Part shown: piece by piece, positions 53,700-64,000 of the stretch
How positions within the stretch are numbered: position 1 is the stretch's first letter
Layout: the number at the start of each line of letters is the position of its first letter
Assembly (NCBI RefSeq): GCF_032854445.1
Contig: NC_088306.1
Span: 19,685,764 to 19,749,763 of the forward strand
Direction: 5' to 3'
DNA from: Liolophura sinensis
Lineage: Eukaryota > Mollusca > Polyplacophora > Chitonida > Chitonidae
Length of the DNA: 64,000 bases
The notes under the pieces: model-generated
Seen by the model: the letters and a program-made list of their open reading frames with translations, nothing else
What the model was told of the DNA's origin: nothing
Databases searched by the model: none
Position numbers and translations under genes: made by a program

Positions 53700-54062
53700 G
53701 TAAAATCAAGAATGACCCCAGCTTTAACCATGAACAGTCAACAGATGTCCACAACGGTCAGCCCAAGTCGTTAAACGTCAAGAGTTCAGTAGCAACAAAG
53801 AAAACCGCCATCGCCCAACAGCATATTCCTGAACCAGATTCTAAACCAGGTGACGCAAGGTGCCCTCTACACAAGTCTAATCATCGGCTGAATGACTGTA
53901 CAGGATTTAGAAGCAAATCTTACCAAGAACGCAAGGATCTTCTGAAACAGTGAGGATTTTGCTACAGGTGTTGTGATTCTACAAGACACCTTGCTCCAGC
54001 ATGTAAGGAGTCTGTAAAATGCAAGGAATGTGAAAGTGATAGACACCCAACCGCACTTCACA
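53700..54062 (+). pseudogene. BEL/Pao nucleocapsid zinc knuckles
   Basis: CPLHKSNHRLNDCTGF precedes a TGA at 53951-53953. In the same frame after it come CYRCCDSTRHLAPAC (one residue longer than the usual spacing) and CKECESDRHPTALH. These are the RNA-binding knuckles typical of BEL/Pao Gag. Confidence 0.8.
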
Positions 54063-54449
54063 CATGGACAGCTGAGTTCACCATGTCACAGAACTATGGC
54101 GGGGAGAAGAATAGGGATGATAGCCAGGACTCCACTGCCTTCCATACGAAATGTGCCCAGGTATGTGTTGATGCATTCAAGGGTAAATCGTGTGAAAAAA
54201 ACTATTCTCGTCAAAGTGTTTCCAAAAGGCTACCCAGAAAGGTCATTTGTCATGTATGCCATGCTCGACGATCAAAGCAATGCGTCACTTGCAAAATCAA
54301 AGTTGTTCGACGCACTCGGCCTTCAAGGTGAGGTTTTTCCCTACTCACTTTCATCTTGCGTGGGAACGGTAAATTCTTCAGGCAGAAGAACTAAAAACTT
54401 ATCGTACAGTCCCTTGATGGCAAGACCAACTTCAGGATTCCAAGTTTAA
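54063..54449 (+). pseudogene. BEL/Pao aspartic protease (A17-like)
   Basis: The catalytic strand reads YAMLDDQSNASLAKSKLFDA near 54255-54315, with the D-D-Q-S form of this family in place of D-S/T-G. VKVFPKGYPERS leads into it. The frame is lost at 54447. A downstream block (VDILLLVGRNLPEAHH, 54560-54610) is the rest of the protease/linker in another frame. Confidence 0.75.
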
Positions 54450-54689
54450 TTGAATGCAACAACATCCCGAATATCAGAGAGGAAATCCCAACTCCACAAG
54501 TAGCCCAGGCTTACCCCACTTGAGAGACATGGCCCACTTGGTACCACCCTTGGATAACAGTGTTGACATTCTGCTCCTCGTAGGCCGGAATCTCCCTGAA
54601 GCACACCATATCGCTGACCAACGCCCAGAAGCCCGTCACACACCATTCGCTCAAAGGTTAGCCCTGGGTTGGGTCATAGTCGGTGAGTC

Positions 54690-55648
54690 ATGCCTGGGAA
54701 AGGCCACATCAGCGTAAACAAAACAAATGTTCTCCACAATGGACGGCCGTCAATCTTCCTGCCTTGCGCCAACAAGTTTAACTTGAAAGAAAGTCTTCAC
54801 CTAGGAGACTCCACGTCTGACTTCAGTACCAATGTCTTTGAAAGGCGTCCTGATGACAACAAACCAGGTCTGTCCGCAGATAACAGGGATTTTCTGGCTA
54901 TCATGAACAAACAGATGTACAGAAACTCTCAAGGCAACAGGGTTGCCCCTCTACCTTTTTCGACAATACAGGCGTAGGTTGCCAAACAACGGATCCGAAG
55001 TCCTGAAGCGTGCAAGATCCCTAGATCGAATGTCACTGCAGACATTCCGCAAATGTTTCACTGCTTCTTTATTTGCCCGGAGCATCGCAATTTTCTGCGT
55101 TCTTTCTGGTATCGCGACAACGACCCAGCGAAGGACATGATTGAATTCCGAATGTGCGTACATGTGTTTGGAAACACGTTCTCCCCGGTTGTAGCAACTT
55201 TCGGACTCCGAAGAACAGCTCTGACCGGAGAAAGGGTTTTTGGAACCGACATGAGGAATTTCGTCGACAGAGACTTTTATGTAGACGATGGAGTCACTTT
55301 ACAAGACTTCACAAGATTGCATCCAATGATACCGATGTCATGGGTGCCTTTCCTACGAACGATCTCGTCAAGGAACTTAAAGACCTCGACCTAGGGTCCG
55401 ATACTCTTCCAACCCAACGCAGTCTAGGGCTCTTGTGGGATTTGGAGTCGGATACATTCACTTTCAAAGTGTCAACTCAGGAAAAACCTTACACCCGCCG
55501 TGGGACTTTATCTACAGTTAACAGTCTGTATGATCCCCTAGGATTCGTTTCCCCCGTGATTATTCAAGGCAAGCTCCTTCTTCGAGAGCTGATCTCCCAA
55601 ACCAAGGATTGGGACGAGCCTCTGCCTGTAGAGCGCAAGAGACATTGA
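54690..55648 (+). pseudogene. BEL/Pao reverse transcriptase with internal deletion
   Basis: RPDDNKPGLSADNRDFLAIM and LPNNGSEVLKRARSLDR are followed almost directly by motif A (TADIPQMFHCF, 55035-55064). About a hundred residues of the fingers are therefore missing. Then come FRMCVHVFGNTFSPVVATFG and the catalytic FYVDDG (about 55273-55290). The thumb (SLGLLWDLESDTF, LSTVNSLYDPLGFVSPVIIQ) is in a shifted frame up to the stop at 55646. Confidence 0.8.
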
Positions 55649-55676
55649 GAAGCCTGGAGAGATTTCATAAAAGAAC

Positions 55677-56187
55677 TTGGGAACCTTCATATTGACATAC
55701 GTCAAAACCTCCCTCACAGAAACCGTTTCGAAGGAAGTGCACGTCTTTTGTGATGCATCTGAACAAGCAATCGCTGCCGTAGCTTACCTGTCTACGACAG
55801 ACGTGAATGACTTCAAGGAAGTTGGATTCATCACCTTCTCATGGACGCACCGTGCCCAGATTGGAACTCTGCGCCGCAGTGTTGGCTGTTGACATGGCCG
55901 AAAGAATCGCAGAACAGTTGGATGTCCAGCCAGATACCATCAAATTCCATTCCGACAGTAGAATCTTTTTGGGATACATCCATAACACTTCTAGATGCTT
56001 CCACATGTACGTCAGCAACCGTGTAGAACGCATCACCAGATTTTCCAAAAACAGGGCAGTGGATGTATGTCCCAACCGGGTCGAACCCAGCAGATTTTGC
56101 CACCAGACCACAGTCTTTTGTAGATATGCGATAAAGCATGTGGTTGAAGAGACCACCTTGTCTTCTCAAAGAGGAAATGACCTTTGA
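55677..56187 (+). pseudogene. BEL/Pao RNase H
   Basis: VHVFCDASEQAIAAVAYLST carries the first catalytic Asp. LELCAAVLAVDMAERI (Glu) and IKFHSDSRIFLGYIHN (second Asp) follow in the next frame. The frame change is near 55850. Confidence 0.8.
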
Positions 56188-56335
56188 GGATTCATACCCA
56201 CTGCAATTTCCAGAAAGTGACAAAGAGATAAGACCTGATGTGCAAGTGCTGAAAACGTCGACGACTAGGCTTCTGGGATCACACAGATTTGAACGTTTCT
56301 CCGTCTGAAAAAGGCTAGTCAAGACCATTGCTCAC

Positions 56336-57382
56336 TTGAAGTACATCAGCCGATCCTATCACGGGGACAACTCCTGTAAGGGATGGGACTTGGGAACGGA
56401 ATCGAGATCCGTAAGACTTTACGAAGAGGCAGAGCTTCCCGTGATCAAGCAGGTACAGCTAGAAATATTCGGGGAAGAGATGAATCAGATCCAACAAGGC
56501 ATACCAGTGACTAAAACCAGTCCCATTTCTAAGCTCAATCCTATCCTTGACAAGAATGGAATGCTCAGAGTCGGTGGGAGAATTAGCAAGGCTGATTTTC
56601 CGTCTGCAGAGAAGAACCCACTGATTATACCTAGGCGCCATCACATTGCAACACGGTTGATTCGACACTTCCACAATGAAGTAAAACACCAAGGACGTCA
56701 TTTCACCGAAGGTGCTCTCCGGACAGCAGGATATTGGAATACTGGATGCAAACGCCGAGTCTCCACGATCATCCACGCGTGCGCCAAATGCAGGAAACAA
56801 CGTGGCAAGCCAAGGGACCAGAAGATGGCAGATCTGCCAGTCGATCGCTTGAGCCCTGCGCCAGCCTTTACCTACGTGGGGGTCGATGTTTTCGGACCCT
56901 AGTCAGTTGTCACGAGGAAAACCAGACGAGGACAAGCAAACGCCAAAAGGTGGGTAGTCATCTTCACCTGCCTTATCACTCGAGCCATTCATCTCGAGGT
57001 CATCGAGGAAATGACCAGCTCCAGCTTCATAAATGCCCTGCGGAGATTCATCGCTATCCGTGGTAAGGTTTCTCAGTTCCGTTCAGACCGTGGAACCAGC
57101 TTTTTTGGAGCGACTAAAGAACTGAAAATCAACACTATCATCTTCGAAGATGGTCCAGTCAAAGTCTTTCTCTACAACACCGGAACAGTGTGGATCTTTA
57201 ACCCACCGCACTCTTCCCACATGTGTGGAGCCTGGGAACGCTTGATACGGACCACTCGTCAAATTTTGAATTCAATAATGCAGGACATTCCTTCCAGAAA
57301 CCTGACACACAAAGTTCTCACCACCTTCATCGCTATGTATCTTTATCCCTATGTACATATCTATCACGTACATGGTATTTAA
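56336..57382 (+). pseudogene. BEL/Pao integrase
   Basis: The zinc domain (HNEVKHQGRHFTEGALR, then CAKCRKQRG) is in one frame to a TAG at 56900. The catalytic core has Asp in FTYVGVDVFG, Asp in QFRSDRGTSFFGA and Glu in MCGAWERLIRTTRQ. All three catalytic residues are present, but in different frames. It ends early in LTHKVLTTFIAMY, so the C-terminal domain is missing. Confidence 0.85.
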
Positions 57383-57430
57383 CAACATAGATGGCGTTGG
57401 TTGCCCGTGTAACCGTCTATCTTGTATGTC

Positions 57431-58065
57431 ATGTGTAACATCATAGATGGCGCCTCTTGTAGCATGAGATCTTTACATATTAACAGGAAAGACGTAATCG
57501 TCCGTTACTTTTGAATCATAATCTGATCGGTTAGGGTGTGTAGCGCTCGTCATTTTCAAACTGTATCTAATACCGCTTAACCTGGATCTACGGGCCGTAA
57601 AGGTAGCCATGCTAATTACATCAGCATGATGCATTTATGAACTGTTGCAATGAAAGCGCGACTGAGATACTTGTTTAGCTGTTATTTGACATGGAACTCA
57701 TTCACGGACTACGAATTTGAACTTTGATATGGAATTCATGCCTGGAATATTCATTGTCTGCCCGGCATCATTGAAAACTGATGACCGCTTCTCTCTTGTG
57801 TGTTACCGGCTTTATTTCTTATTTGTATAATTTCTTACATACGTTTGTCTTCGGGATTTAGTGTTAAACGTTGTTGTGGAAATGGATCTTGCGGTTATCG
57901 ACTTGGAACGCCCTTTACGGACTACGAATGGTATAGGAATGTCGGACTTGACGCTTATATTCATATCTCCATTGCATTAATAAAGCATCTACTCATTCAC
58001 AAGGAACGAGTTGTTGGTTAACAAAACTGATAACTACCTCGCGTGTAGGAAGTGAGGCAGTACAG
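57431..58065 (+). repeat. BEL/Pao 3' LTR (start uncertain)
   Basis: Begins tentatively at TGTAACATCATAGATGGCGC; an AACAACATAGATGGCG echo lies at 57381. The last 106 bp match the 5' LTR remnant. It ends CAGTACAG at 58065, directly against a SINE tail. Confidence 0.6.
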
Positions 58066-58308
58066 ATTTGATTGGTGTTTTACGCCGTACCCGAGAATAT
58101 TTCACTTATATGACGACGACCAGCATTATGGCGGGAGGAAACCGGGCAGAGAACAGGGGAAACCCACGACAAGTTGTTGGCAGACCTTCCCACGTACGGC
58201 AGGAGAGGACGCCAGCATGAGCTGGGCGAACTCATAGCGACGCATTGGTGCAAGCTGCTGTGTCATTGCGGCGCGCTTGCGTGCTAACGACGCCGGCCAC
58301 GTAGATTC
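58066..58308 (-). repeat. SINE family A abutting the BEL LTR
   Basis: ATTTGATTGGTGTTTTACGC begins at the exact end of the LTR and continues through core, B box and a degenerate head. The tail is cut at the LTR boundary, so BEL probably integrated into the A-rich tail of this SINE. Confidence 0.85.
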
Positions 58309-58610
58309 CAGCTTTGGCTCTATTTAGGTCAGCAGTACTCAGCTGTGATATCTGTTAGCCATGTTTTCAGGTTTTAGCTTTCACATTTACCGCTCTGAAT
58401 CATTACTTTTTCTGATTGTTAAAGCTGAATGTGCGCCACGCTGGCGTGCTAAACACCTCGGCCACGTAGACCCCAGCTTTGGCTCTATTGTAGGTCAGCA
58501 GTACACAGCTGTGATATCGGTTAGCCATGTTTTCAGGTTTTAGCTTTCACATTAACCGCTCTGAATCATTACTTACTCTGATTGTTAAAGCTGAACGTGC
58601 GCCACGAAAA
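58287..58610. repeat. 166-bp tandem duplication including a SINE head
   Basis: AGCCATGTTTTCAGGTTTTA recurs at 58357 and 58523 (166 bp apart). Both copies start in the CGTGCTAA...GGCCACGTAGA SINE head and end GTGCGCCACG. Confidence 0.9.
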
Positions 58611-59029
58611 CAGGTCTCCCGTGATCTTATGGGAATTTCACATCATATCACTCCATTATGCGAGAATAATAAAGATCATGACGTCGCGTTTGAGACAAAA
58701 TTGCTCTTCAAATAAGTCTCCATGACCGTAAATATCTGGGCACTTTTCTACCTTACCTTTTCGACTGTCAGTTTATCTCAAGCCAAACGCTGATCTTTTA
58801 ATTCCTAGGCCGTACAACATGAAGGGACGAGATTCTTTAGTAACACTGACAGCGACCCGCTGTGCTGCTAGCCTCGACATTTATTTACATGTAATTAATA
58901 CGGTAATCTCTCATGTAGTGTAAGCATTTCTGATAACACCCCACACCACCACTACCCATAATTTCCTCTATACATTACATGCCATGTATGATCCCCTATG
59001 CCATGTGTACGTTTTTGATAGATACGTCC

Positions 59030-59300
59030 CAGGAGATCTCCTAAGCCAAGTATAAATTTTTGATATAAGCGTCCCAGGTGATCTACGCCATGTATACATC
59101 TGTGCCTGGAGAAGGACAATGGTTTACGACGATCCCAGTCTTGTGTCAGGAGGTATTTTCGGTACCTGGTGAAGGACAGTGCTTCACAATGAACCCAGCC
59201 CTATGTCAGGAGATAAATCCGGTACCTGGTCAAGGACAGTGGTTACCGCGAGCCCAGCGTTATGTCAGGAGATATCCGGTATCTGGTGAACTCCTGTCAC
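59030..59300 (+). repeat. 60-bp repeats with an open frame
   Basis: Three and a half units, GGTACCTGGTGAAGGACAGT plus CCCAGC..TATGTCAGGAGA, which in one frame give 20-residue repeats (SVPGEGQWFTTIPVLCQEVF-like). Because 60 is a multiple of three, the frame stays open. No start context, splice support or family match, so coding is doubtful. Confidence 0.5.
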
Positions 59301-60340
59301 ATGTGGTCACAGTACGAAGTGAAATCATGTCAAATACGTCCACAATACCAGTGGGCGTCTGTAACCCACGAAGACTTGACCAGGAAGGTAAAAACAAACA
59401 AAACAATAATTTTTCTGATAAAAATATATTTTTTGCTTATTATTATTATTTCTACAAAAGGCAGTTGATTATGGTTTCTGAGATTCAGTACCTAATACTA
59501 ACCAAGGGCTGGTTTCTGACATACTGTTCATCCCGTATAGTCTAGTAACATACAAACAAACACACACACACACACCAAAAAAAAAAACAAAAGTACAGCC
59601 AAACAAACAGACACACAAACAAACAGACGACCATATGGTGACCCTTAACACGCAGATTAGCCACCCCAGTGTTATGAATGAATTATATATATATAAAAAA
59701 AAAAGTTTTTTTCTTCAAATGGCTGATATCAGGAGACATTCTGCTGTGATGAAAGCCTTTTGGCAAAATTAATTATCCAGAGGAAAAAGTATCCATGTCT
59801 GGTGTAACCACAACAACGTTACGCTTACAAGTACTGGAGTTCTTTTTACAAAGAGTTCTTAGCATGTAACTACAATGGTAACATTATGCTTACAGTACTG
59901 TGGCATCCCAGAAAGCATGCTTAGCGTTACAGGTAAGTCATCAGCAGTGTATGAAGTACTGTTGGTATTACGTTGTACATTGACCTATTGTACAACATGA
60001 ATCAATGTCCTTGTTTAAAAGAGCTTTATATAAAATCAGTCGAAACATGGACGTAGTTTGTAAGGAAAAATCATACAAGAAATTGGACTTGATGAAACAG
60101 AAAATGCCATAAGCTTTCTGTGTAATTGTTGCATGGCCTTCACCTTTCCTGCCTTTGTGAGGGCTGACAGAGGGATGCATCTTCATGATGATCACTTGTA
60201 TGAAGCCCACTTAACGTTACAAGCATGTTACGGCCATGGGGGCATAATGCCAACATTGCTGGTTGCCACTGTAGTAACGTGTTCGTAACACTAGGAATGT
60301 TTCGTACAAGCAGGCCCAGTGCTGTAGGTATTACATCACC
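59301..60340. other. no gene recognised
   Basis: AT-rich with (CA)n at 59563-59575 and A runs near 59577 and 59695. No exon recognised. Confidence 0.5.
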
Positions 60341-60436
60341 ATGGTAGTTACATGGATGTATCTCTACGTGGGTTTTATGAAACATGGCCCAGATTCAGCT
60401 GACCACATCAAGGACAGAATCGACAACCTTTGTCTG

Positions 60437-61040
60437 TTAAACCAAAAAATTACATGTACATGTCCTATATCTAGCAAACCAAACGATTACATGTACATAT
60501 CCTATACCTGGCAAACCAAACCATTACATGTACATGGTCTATGTCTGGTAAACCAAACCACTACATGTACATGCCCTATGTCTGGCCGACCAAACGGTTA
60601 CATGTACATGTCTTATGTCTGGAAAAGCAAACCATTACATGTACATGTCCTATGTCTGGCAAACCAAACCATTACATGTACATGGCCTATGTCTGGTAAA
60701 CCAAACCATTACATGTACATGCCCTATGTCTGGCCGACCAAACGGTTACATGTACATGTCTTATGCCTGGAAAAGCAAACCATTACATGTACATGTCCTA
60801 TGTCTGGCAAACCAAACCATTACATGTCCTATGTCTGGCAAACCAAGCCATTACATGTACATGGCCTATGTCTGGTAAACCAAACCATTGCATGTATATG
60901 TCCTATGTCTGGCAAACCAAACCATTGCATGTATATGTCCTATGTCTGGCAAACCAAGCCATTACATGTACATGTCTGGCAAACCAAACCATTATATGAA
61001 CATGTCCTATGCCTGGCGTACCAAACCTTTACATGTGCTG
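60437..61040. repeat. 37-bp minisatellite with 148-bp higher-order repeat
   Basis: About 16 units (ACCAAACCATTACATGTACA, TGTCCTATGTCTGGCAA); unit starts at 60441, 60478 and 60515 give the period. The GGCCGACCAAACGG variant lies at 60584 and 60732, four units apart. The unit has no stop codon in any plus-strand frame, so a 267-codon open frame spans it by chance. TACATGTA is palindromic. Confidence 0.93.
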
Positions 61041-61144
61041 TGTTTTCTCTAAAATATCACATATCTATCTATGTTTTGCTTGTGGGGACGGTTTTATGGT
61101 CAGGACGAATCTTCTTCTTTCTTACCCGAAAAGAGAAATTGTAA

Positions 61145-62094
61145 GAAGCAGAAATTGACACTGATTTAAACAAAAGTCTTCAAAACAATTTAAACAACGT
61201 GTACCTTCAAACTGTAGTGTAAACTACCATACATCACCTGTTCAGGGATTAAGGGCCGTAATCAACAGTGATCTGAACTTTCTTTTCTCTCTCTGAATGA
61301 ATAAATCTGACTCATATGTAATTATCAGTGCATTCACATGAAGTGCTCACACAGGTGGAACATTTTTTTTCGGCTTGTGATATTTGGCTAAGATCTCCAC
61401 GGTGCAAGAATTAACATGTTAGTGTAACACATGACTACTTCCTTAGTAGTTATTTTTGATATGATTTATGTCACCGGGCTAACATTTCACACGAACTTAT
61501 TACACATTAGGTAGAAGTATCATGAACAATAAAAAAAATTATGCTTGGAGGAATAAATGCATCAGACTTGTATCTATACATACAAATTTTCCGTTCTCCA
61601 AATTTTCAAATAACAGATATTTCAACTATTTCTACTTGCACCACACTCAAAACATATCTTCCATGCTTACTATTTCTCATCTGAACTCTTGTTTCAAAAG
61701 TCCCTGGGTTAATAAAAAACAATAACATGGAAACAAAAACATAATGATTCAACTCTTAAAAAAAAAGTTCATAGTACACAACCAATAAATAACATGATAA
61801 ATAAATAAATAAATAACAGGTCAGAAAACAGTTTCCAACAAAGCCAATGTAAGACAAAACTTATGCATGTCTTGGTTTCTTTCTTAAAATGGTGACTACT
61901 AACCTTTCTTAAACTGACCACATAACATTTCAAATACAGATGACAAAAACGTAAGGTAAAAAATGCCATTTCTTGTTGAACTTAATTACTATAATTAGTT
62001 ATCAATGATTACAAATACATGTAAATGTATTCTTAGATGTATCTTATTTGGCAGTAAAACCACTTCTCTTCTCCAGGTACAAACCACCTCACTT
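61145..62094. other. no gene recognised; (AAAT)n at 61790-61815
   Basis: AT-rich with a short ATAA run. No exon recognised. Confidence 0.5.
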
Positions 62095-62180
62095 AAAAGA
62101 TATGCAGAATCTGCAATAGCTGGATTTGAACTCACGACCTCATTATTCATGGGCGAGTGAAGTAGTGAGTGTAACCATAG
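62095..62180 (-). repeat. tRNA-like SINE head relic
   Basis: The complement of CTGGATTTGAACTCACGACC gives a GTGAGTTCAAATCC B box; no clear body or tail follows. Confidence 0.4.
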
Positions 62181-62679
62181 GGAGAAATGTTTTAGCTCAC
62201 CTCATGTACTAAATCTTATCATTGTTTACTGGCATTAACAATTTATTTATTTACTGGACACGTGTTTAACGTTGTTTTAATGATTTAAATTTTTAAGTAG
62301 AAAGTGCACCATTTCATATGTTGAATATGATAATCATACATACATGTACTGTATATAATTGACATATTCCAAGAAATTATAGGATGCATGAAACTGCATC
62401 TTTTAAATAAGTACTGGATTGCTGAAAATACATTGTATGAGCAATCAGACAAGATTCACACAGTTTTTTTTTTTGTTCAAACAAAGATATATCAGCACAT
62501 CTTCTTGGAGCAATAGAGTTTATGTGACCTGAGAAAAGAACAACGTGATTGGTTCACCATTATCCAACAAACTGTCACTTCTGCGTTCACCTTCCACACC
62601 ACCATGTCAAAATCTCTACCATCTGTTATTGTGATATGAGAGAGGTCACTTGGTCAGTTCTCATTTCCCAATAGTCCTG

Positions 62680-62920
62680 GTTTCCACACAGGCAGGTAAA
62701 CAGGCACGCATTCCACATTCAGCCATACCAATATCGCCTCTGCCAGCAGCAATTTTGATGACAGTGCTCAGTATACATTTTCAAATATTCCTGCCCTCAC
62801 ACGGACGCATAACACGGGCGCATAACACAGGCCCATATCAATATTGCCTCTGACAACTGTCTTTGTGAAGAAAGGGCTCAGATACCAAACTTTCTGGTTT
62901 CCACACAGGTACACACTCCA
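62680..62920. repeat. Diverged tandem duplication
   Basis: CCAATATCGCCTCTGCCAGC...AGTGCTCAGTATAC (62729-62775) pairs with TCAATATTGCCTCTGACAAC...AGGGCTCAGATACC (62839-62885). CTGGTTTCCACACAGG lies in front of the first and after the second. Confidence 0.6.
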
Positions 62921-63427
62921 TATCTGGTCAGTACACAATAATCTGTGCCAGTAATTACTTTCATACATGCCACAGCATCTGCTCCACCTTTGAATCGCTA
63001 TCAGATGAACGCTGTAAATCATACAGAAGAGACTGAATTACAAAACAAAAGAATTTTATCATCTATTTAGAAGTTACATTGTCTTTCCCATATGTTCACA
63101 AATTTCTGTCTTTGATAAGAAATTCTCTAAAAAATAAAATGATGCTTTTATTTTGTACAGAAATTTTCACTGTGTCACTGTGACATTTCTTAGGCATTCC
63201 AAAAAATTCAGGGTTATTGAATAGTGTTTAATAGTGTGATATTAATTTATCCAAAATCTTGGGCCATAAGAACTTACATGAACTTGACCCCTCTCCTCTT
63301 TATCAGCCAGCCTATGGATGTCAACCGAAGTAGCACTGCCTGCAAGTGGGAAATAAAGAAAAGCGTTACAAAATAGACTCATAGACTGAAGAAAGCTTAC
63401 AAAAAAGGCAACACTTCTTCTTGTCAT

Positions 63428-63637
63428 TTACATTTATTTATTTATTTAAATTGGTGTTTTACGTCATATTCAAGAATATTTCACTTATGTGACAGTGGCC
63501 TGCATTATGGTGAGAGGAAATCAGACAGAACCCAATGTTAACCCTCAACCATCCACAGGTTTCTGACAGACCCTCCCACATATGGCCGGAAAAGAAGTCA
63601 GCATGAGTGGACTTGAACTCACAGCGACCACATTGCT
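63428..63637 (-). repeat. SINE family A, head truncated
   Basis: (TTTA)n, tail, complete core with CCACATATGGCCGGAAAAG, and B box (complement of GGACTTGAACTCACAG). Ends before the A box. Confidence 0.85.
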
Positions 63638-63920
63638 GGGGTTATATGTTATATATAAACAGTCCTGTTTGGATACAATAAAAATATTGTTAAAAACGAC
63701 TTAAAATTTCAATCACCGATGAGTATGTTCCACATTTTGCCTGATTCTGAGGACTCTATTGATCTTAGAAAGGTGTTTAGAGCTTTGTTTGGATGAAAAA
63801 TGTTTCAGCACCAAAAGTAATATATAACATTATTTTGCCTTTAAAAAGTGCACTTTTTGCAGTGAAATTTGAGCTCATGCCCCATACTTTCCATAATTTC
63901 TTATAGAAGATAATATACAT

Positions 63921-64000
63921 ACAGTAACACAATCTCAAAATTTCAGTAACAAGGTCTCAATGTTTTCAGTAACAGGGTCTCTATGTTCTCTGTAACAGGG
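63921..64000. repeat. 22-23 bp minisatellite running off the window
   Basis: CAGTAACARGGTCTCWATGTT-type units start at 63922, 63944, 63967 and 63990. The array continues past the window end. Confidence 0.8.

Larger units (their letters stand above)
52451..58065 (+). mobile_element. BEL/Pao LTR retrotransposon, degenerate
   Basis: Gag, zinc knuckles, an A17-type aspartic protease, RT, RNase H and integrase follow in the BEL/Pao order on the plus strand. They lie between a partial 5' LTR (52451-52556) and a 3' LTR ending at 58065. At least eight stops or frameshifts and an RT deletion make it non-autonomous. The shared LTR parts differ at 4 of about 102 positions, so the insertion is not very recent. 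Confidence 0.85.

Noticed and set aside
60341-61144. 267-codon open frame as a protein gene
   Set aside because: It is the by-product of a stop-free 37-bp minisatellite; other frames are equally open and no family features exist.

Overview
The window is eukaryotic, AT-rich, intron-bearing DNA dominated by transposable elements. It looks like a marine lophotrochozoan, most likely a bivalve mollusc. This rests on about thirty tRNA-derived SINE copies of a type I associate with molluscs, BEL/Pao, Ty3/gypsy and non-LTR retroelements, a SAP-SWIM-YqaJ gene relic and an ISG12/IFI27-type gene. A brachiopod or another lophotrochozoan cannot be excluded. No rRNA gene, functional tRNA gene, CRISPR array or bacterial operon was seen.

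Region 1-10.6 kb holds part of one host gene on the minus strand. Six exons (10401-10581, 9494-9628, 7782-7891, 5189-5303, 3739-3831, 2927-3099) have compatible splice sites and phases. Read in order they match the N-terminal half of medium-chain acyl-CoA synthetase ACSF2, including the TSGSTG..K AMP-binding signature, which is built across an exon junction. The intron behind the signature exon holds about ten tandem ~91-bp copies of that exon's 3' end with its splice donor (4210-5188). Regions 10.6-26.7 kb are mostly SINE relics plus two satellites: a 50-bp unit array (13.3-14.8 kb) and an 89-bp unit array (17.2-21.3 kb) with a 1.14-kb higher-order duplication. Region 27.2-29.1 kb is a decayed LINE on the minus strand.

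Region 31299-35811 is the most unusual part. It is a 4.5-kb palindromic element whose two ~1.7-kb arms each carry a small zinc-ribbon gene and the N-terminal region of a Polinton/adintovirus-type DNA polymerase B. The arms flank a 1.1-kb centre with a coiled-coil/basic protein relic and an unknown reading frame. A 70-bp module with two hairpins occurs three times. The flanks share TCTAA. It reads as a defective inverted-duplication derivative of a protein-primed DNA element.

Region 37.1-38.9 kb has two short minus-strand host coding segments: an IFI27/ISG12-like exon and a possible death-fold (CARD-like) exon. Region 42.2-44.9 kb is a second LINE relic on the plus strand. Its RT is missing and its EN-RT linker is amplified into seven 64-bp copies. 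Region 45.5-48.2 kb is a broken SAP-SWIM-YqaJ gene. Region 48.7-49.9 kb is a Ty3/gypsy RT fragment interrupted by a SINE with a 12-bp target duplication. At 50.2 kb there is a promoter-like block of heat-shock elements and a TATA box. Region 52.45-58.07 kb is a degenerate BEL/Pao retrotransposon. From 58 to 64 kb there are tandem duplications, a 37-bp minisatellite and SINE pieces.

Three SINE families in the window end in nearly the same tail (TTGAGTACGRCGTWAAAC), which suggests one shared LINE partner. Every transposon protein seen is broken, so autonomous mobility from this window is unlikely. The only plausible working genes are the ACSF2-like, IFI27-like and possibly CARD-like segments.
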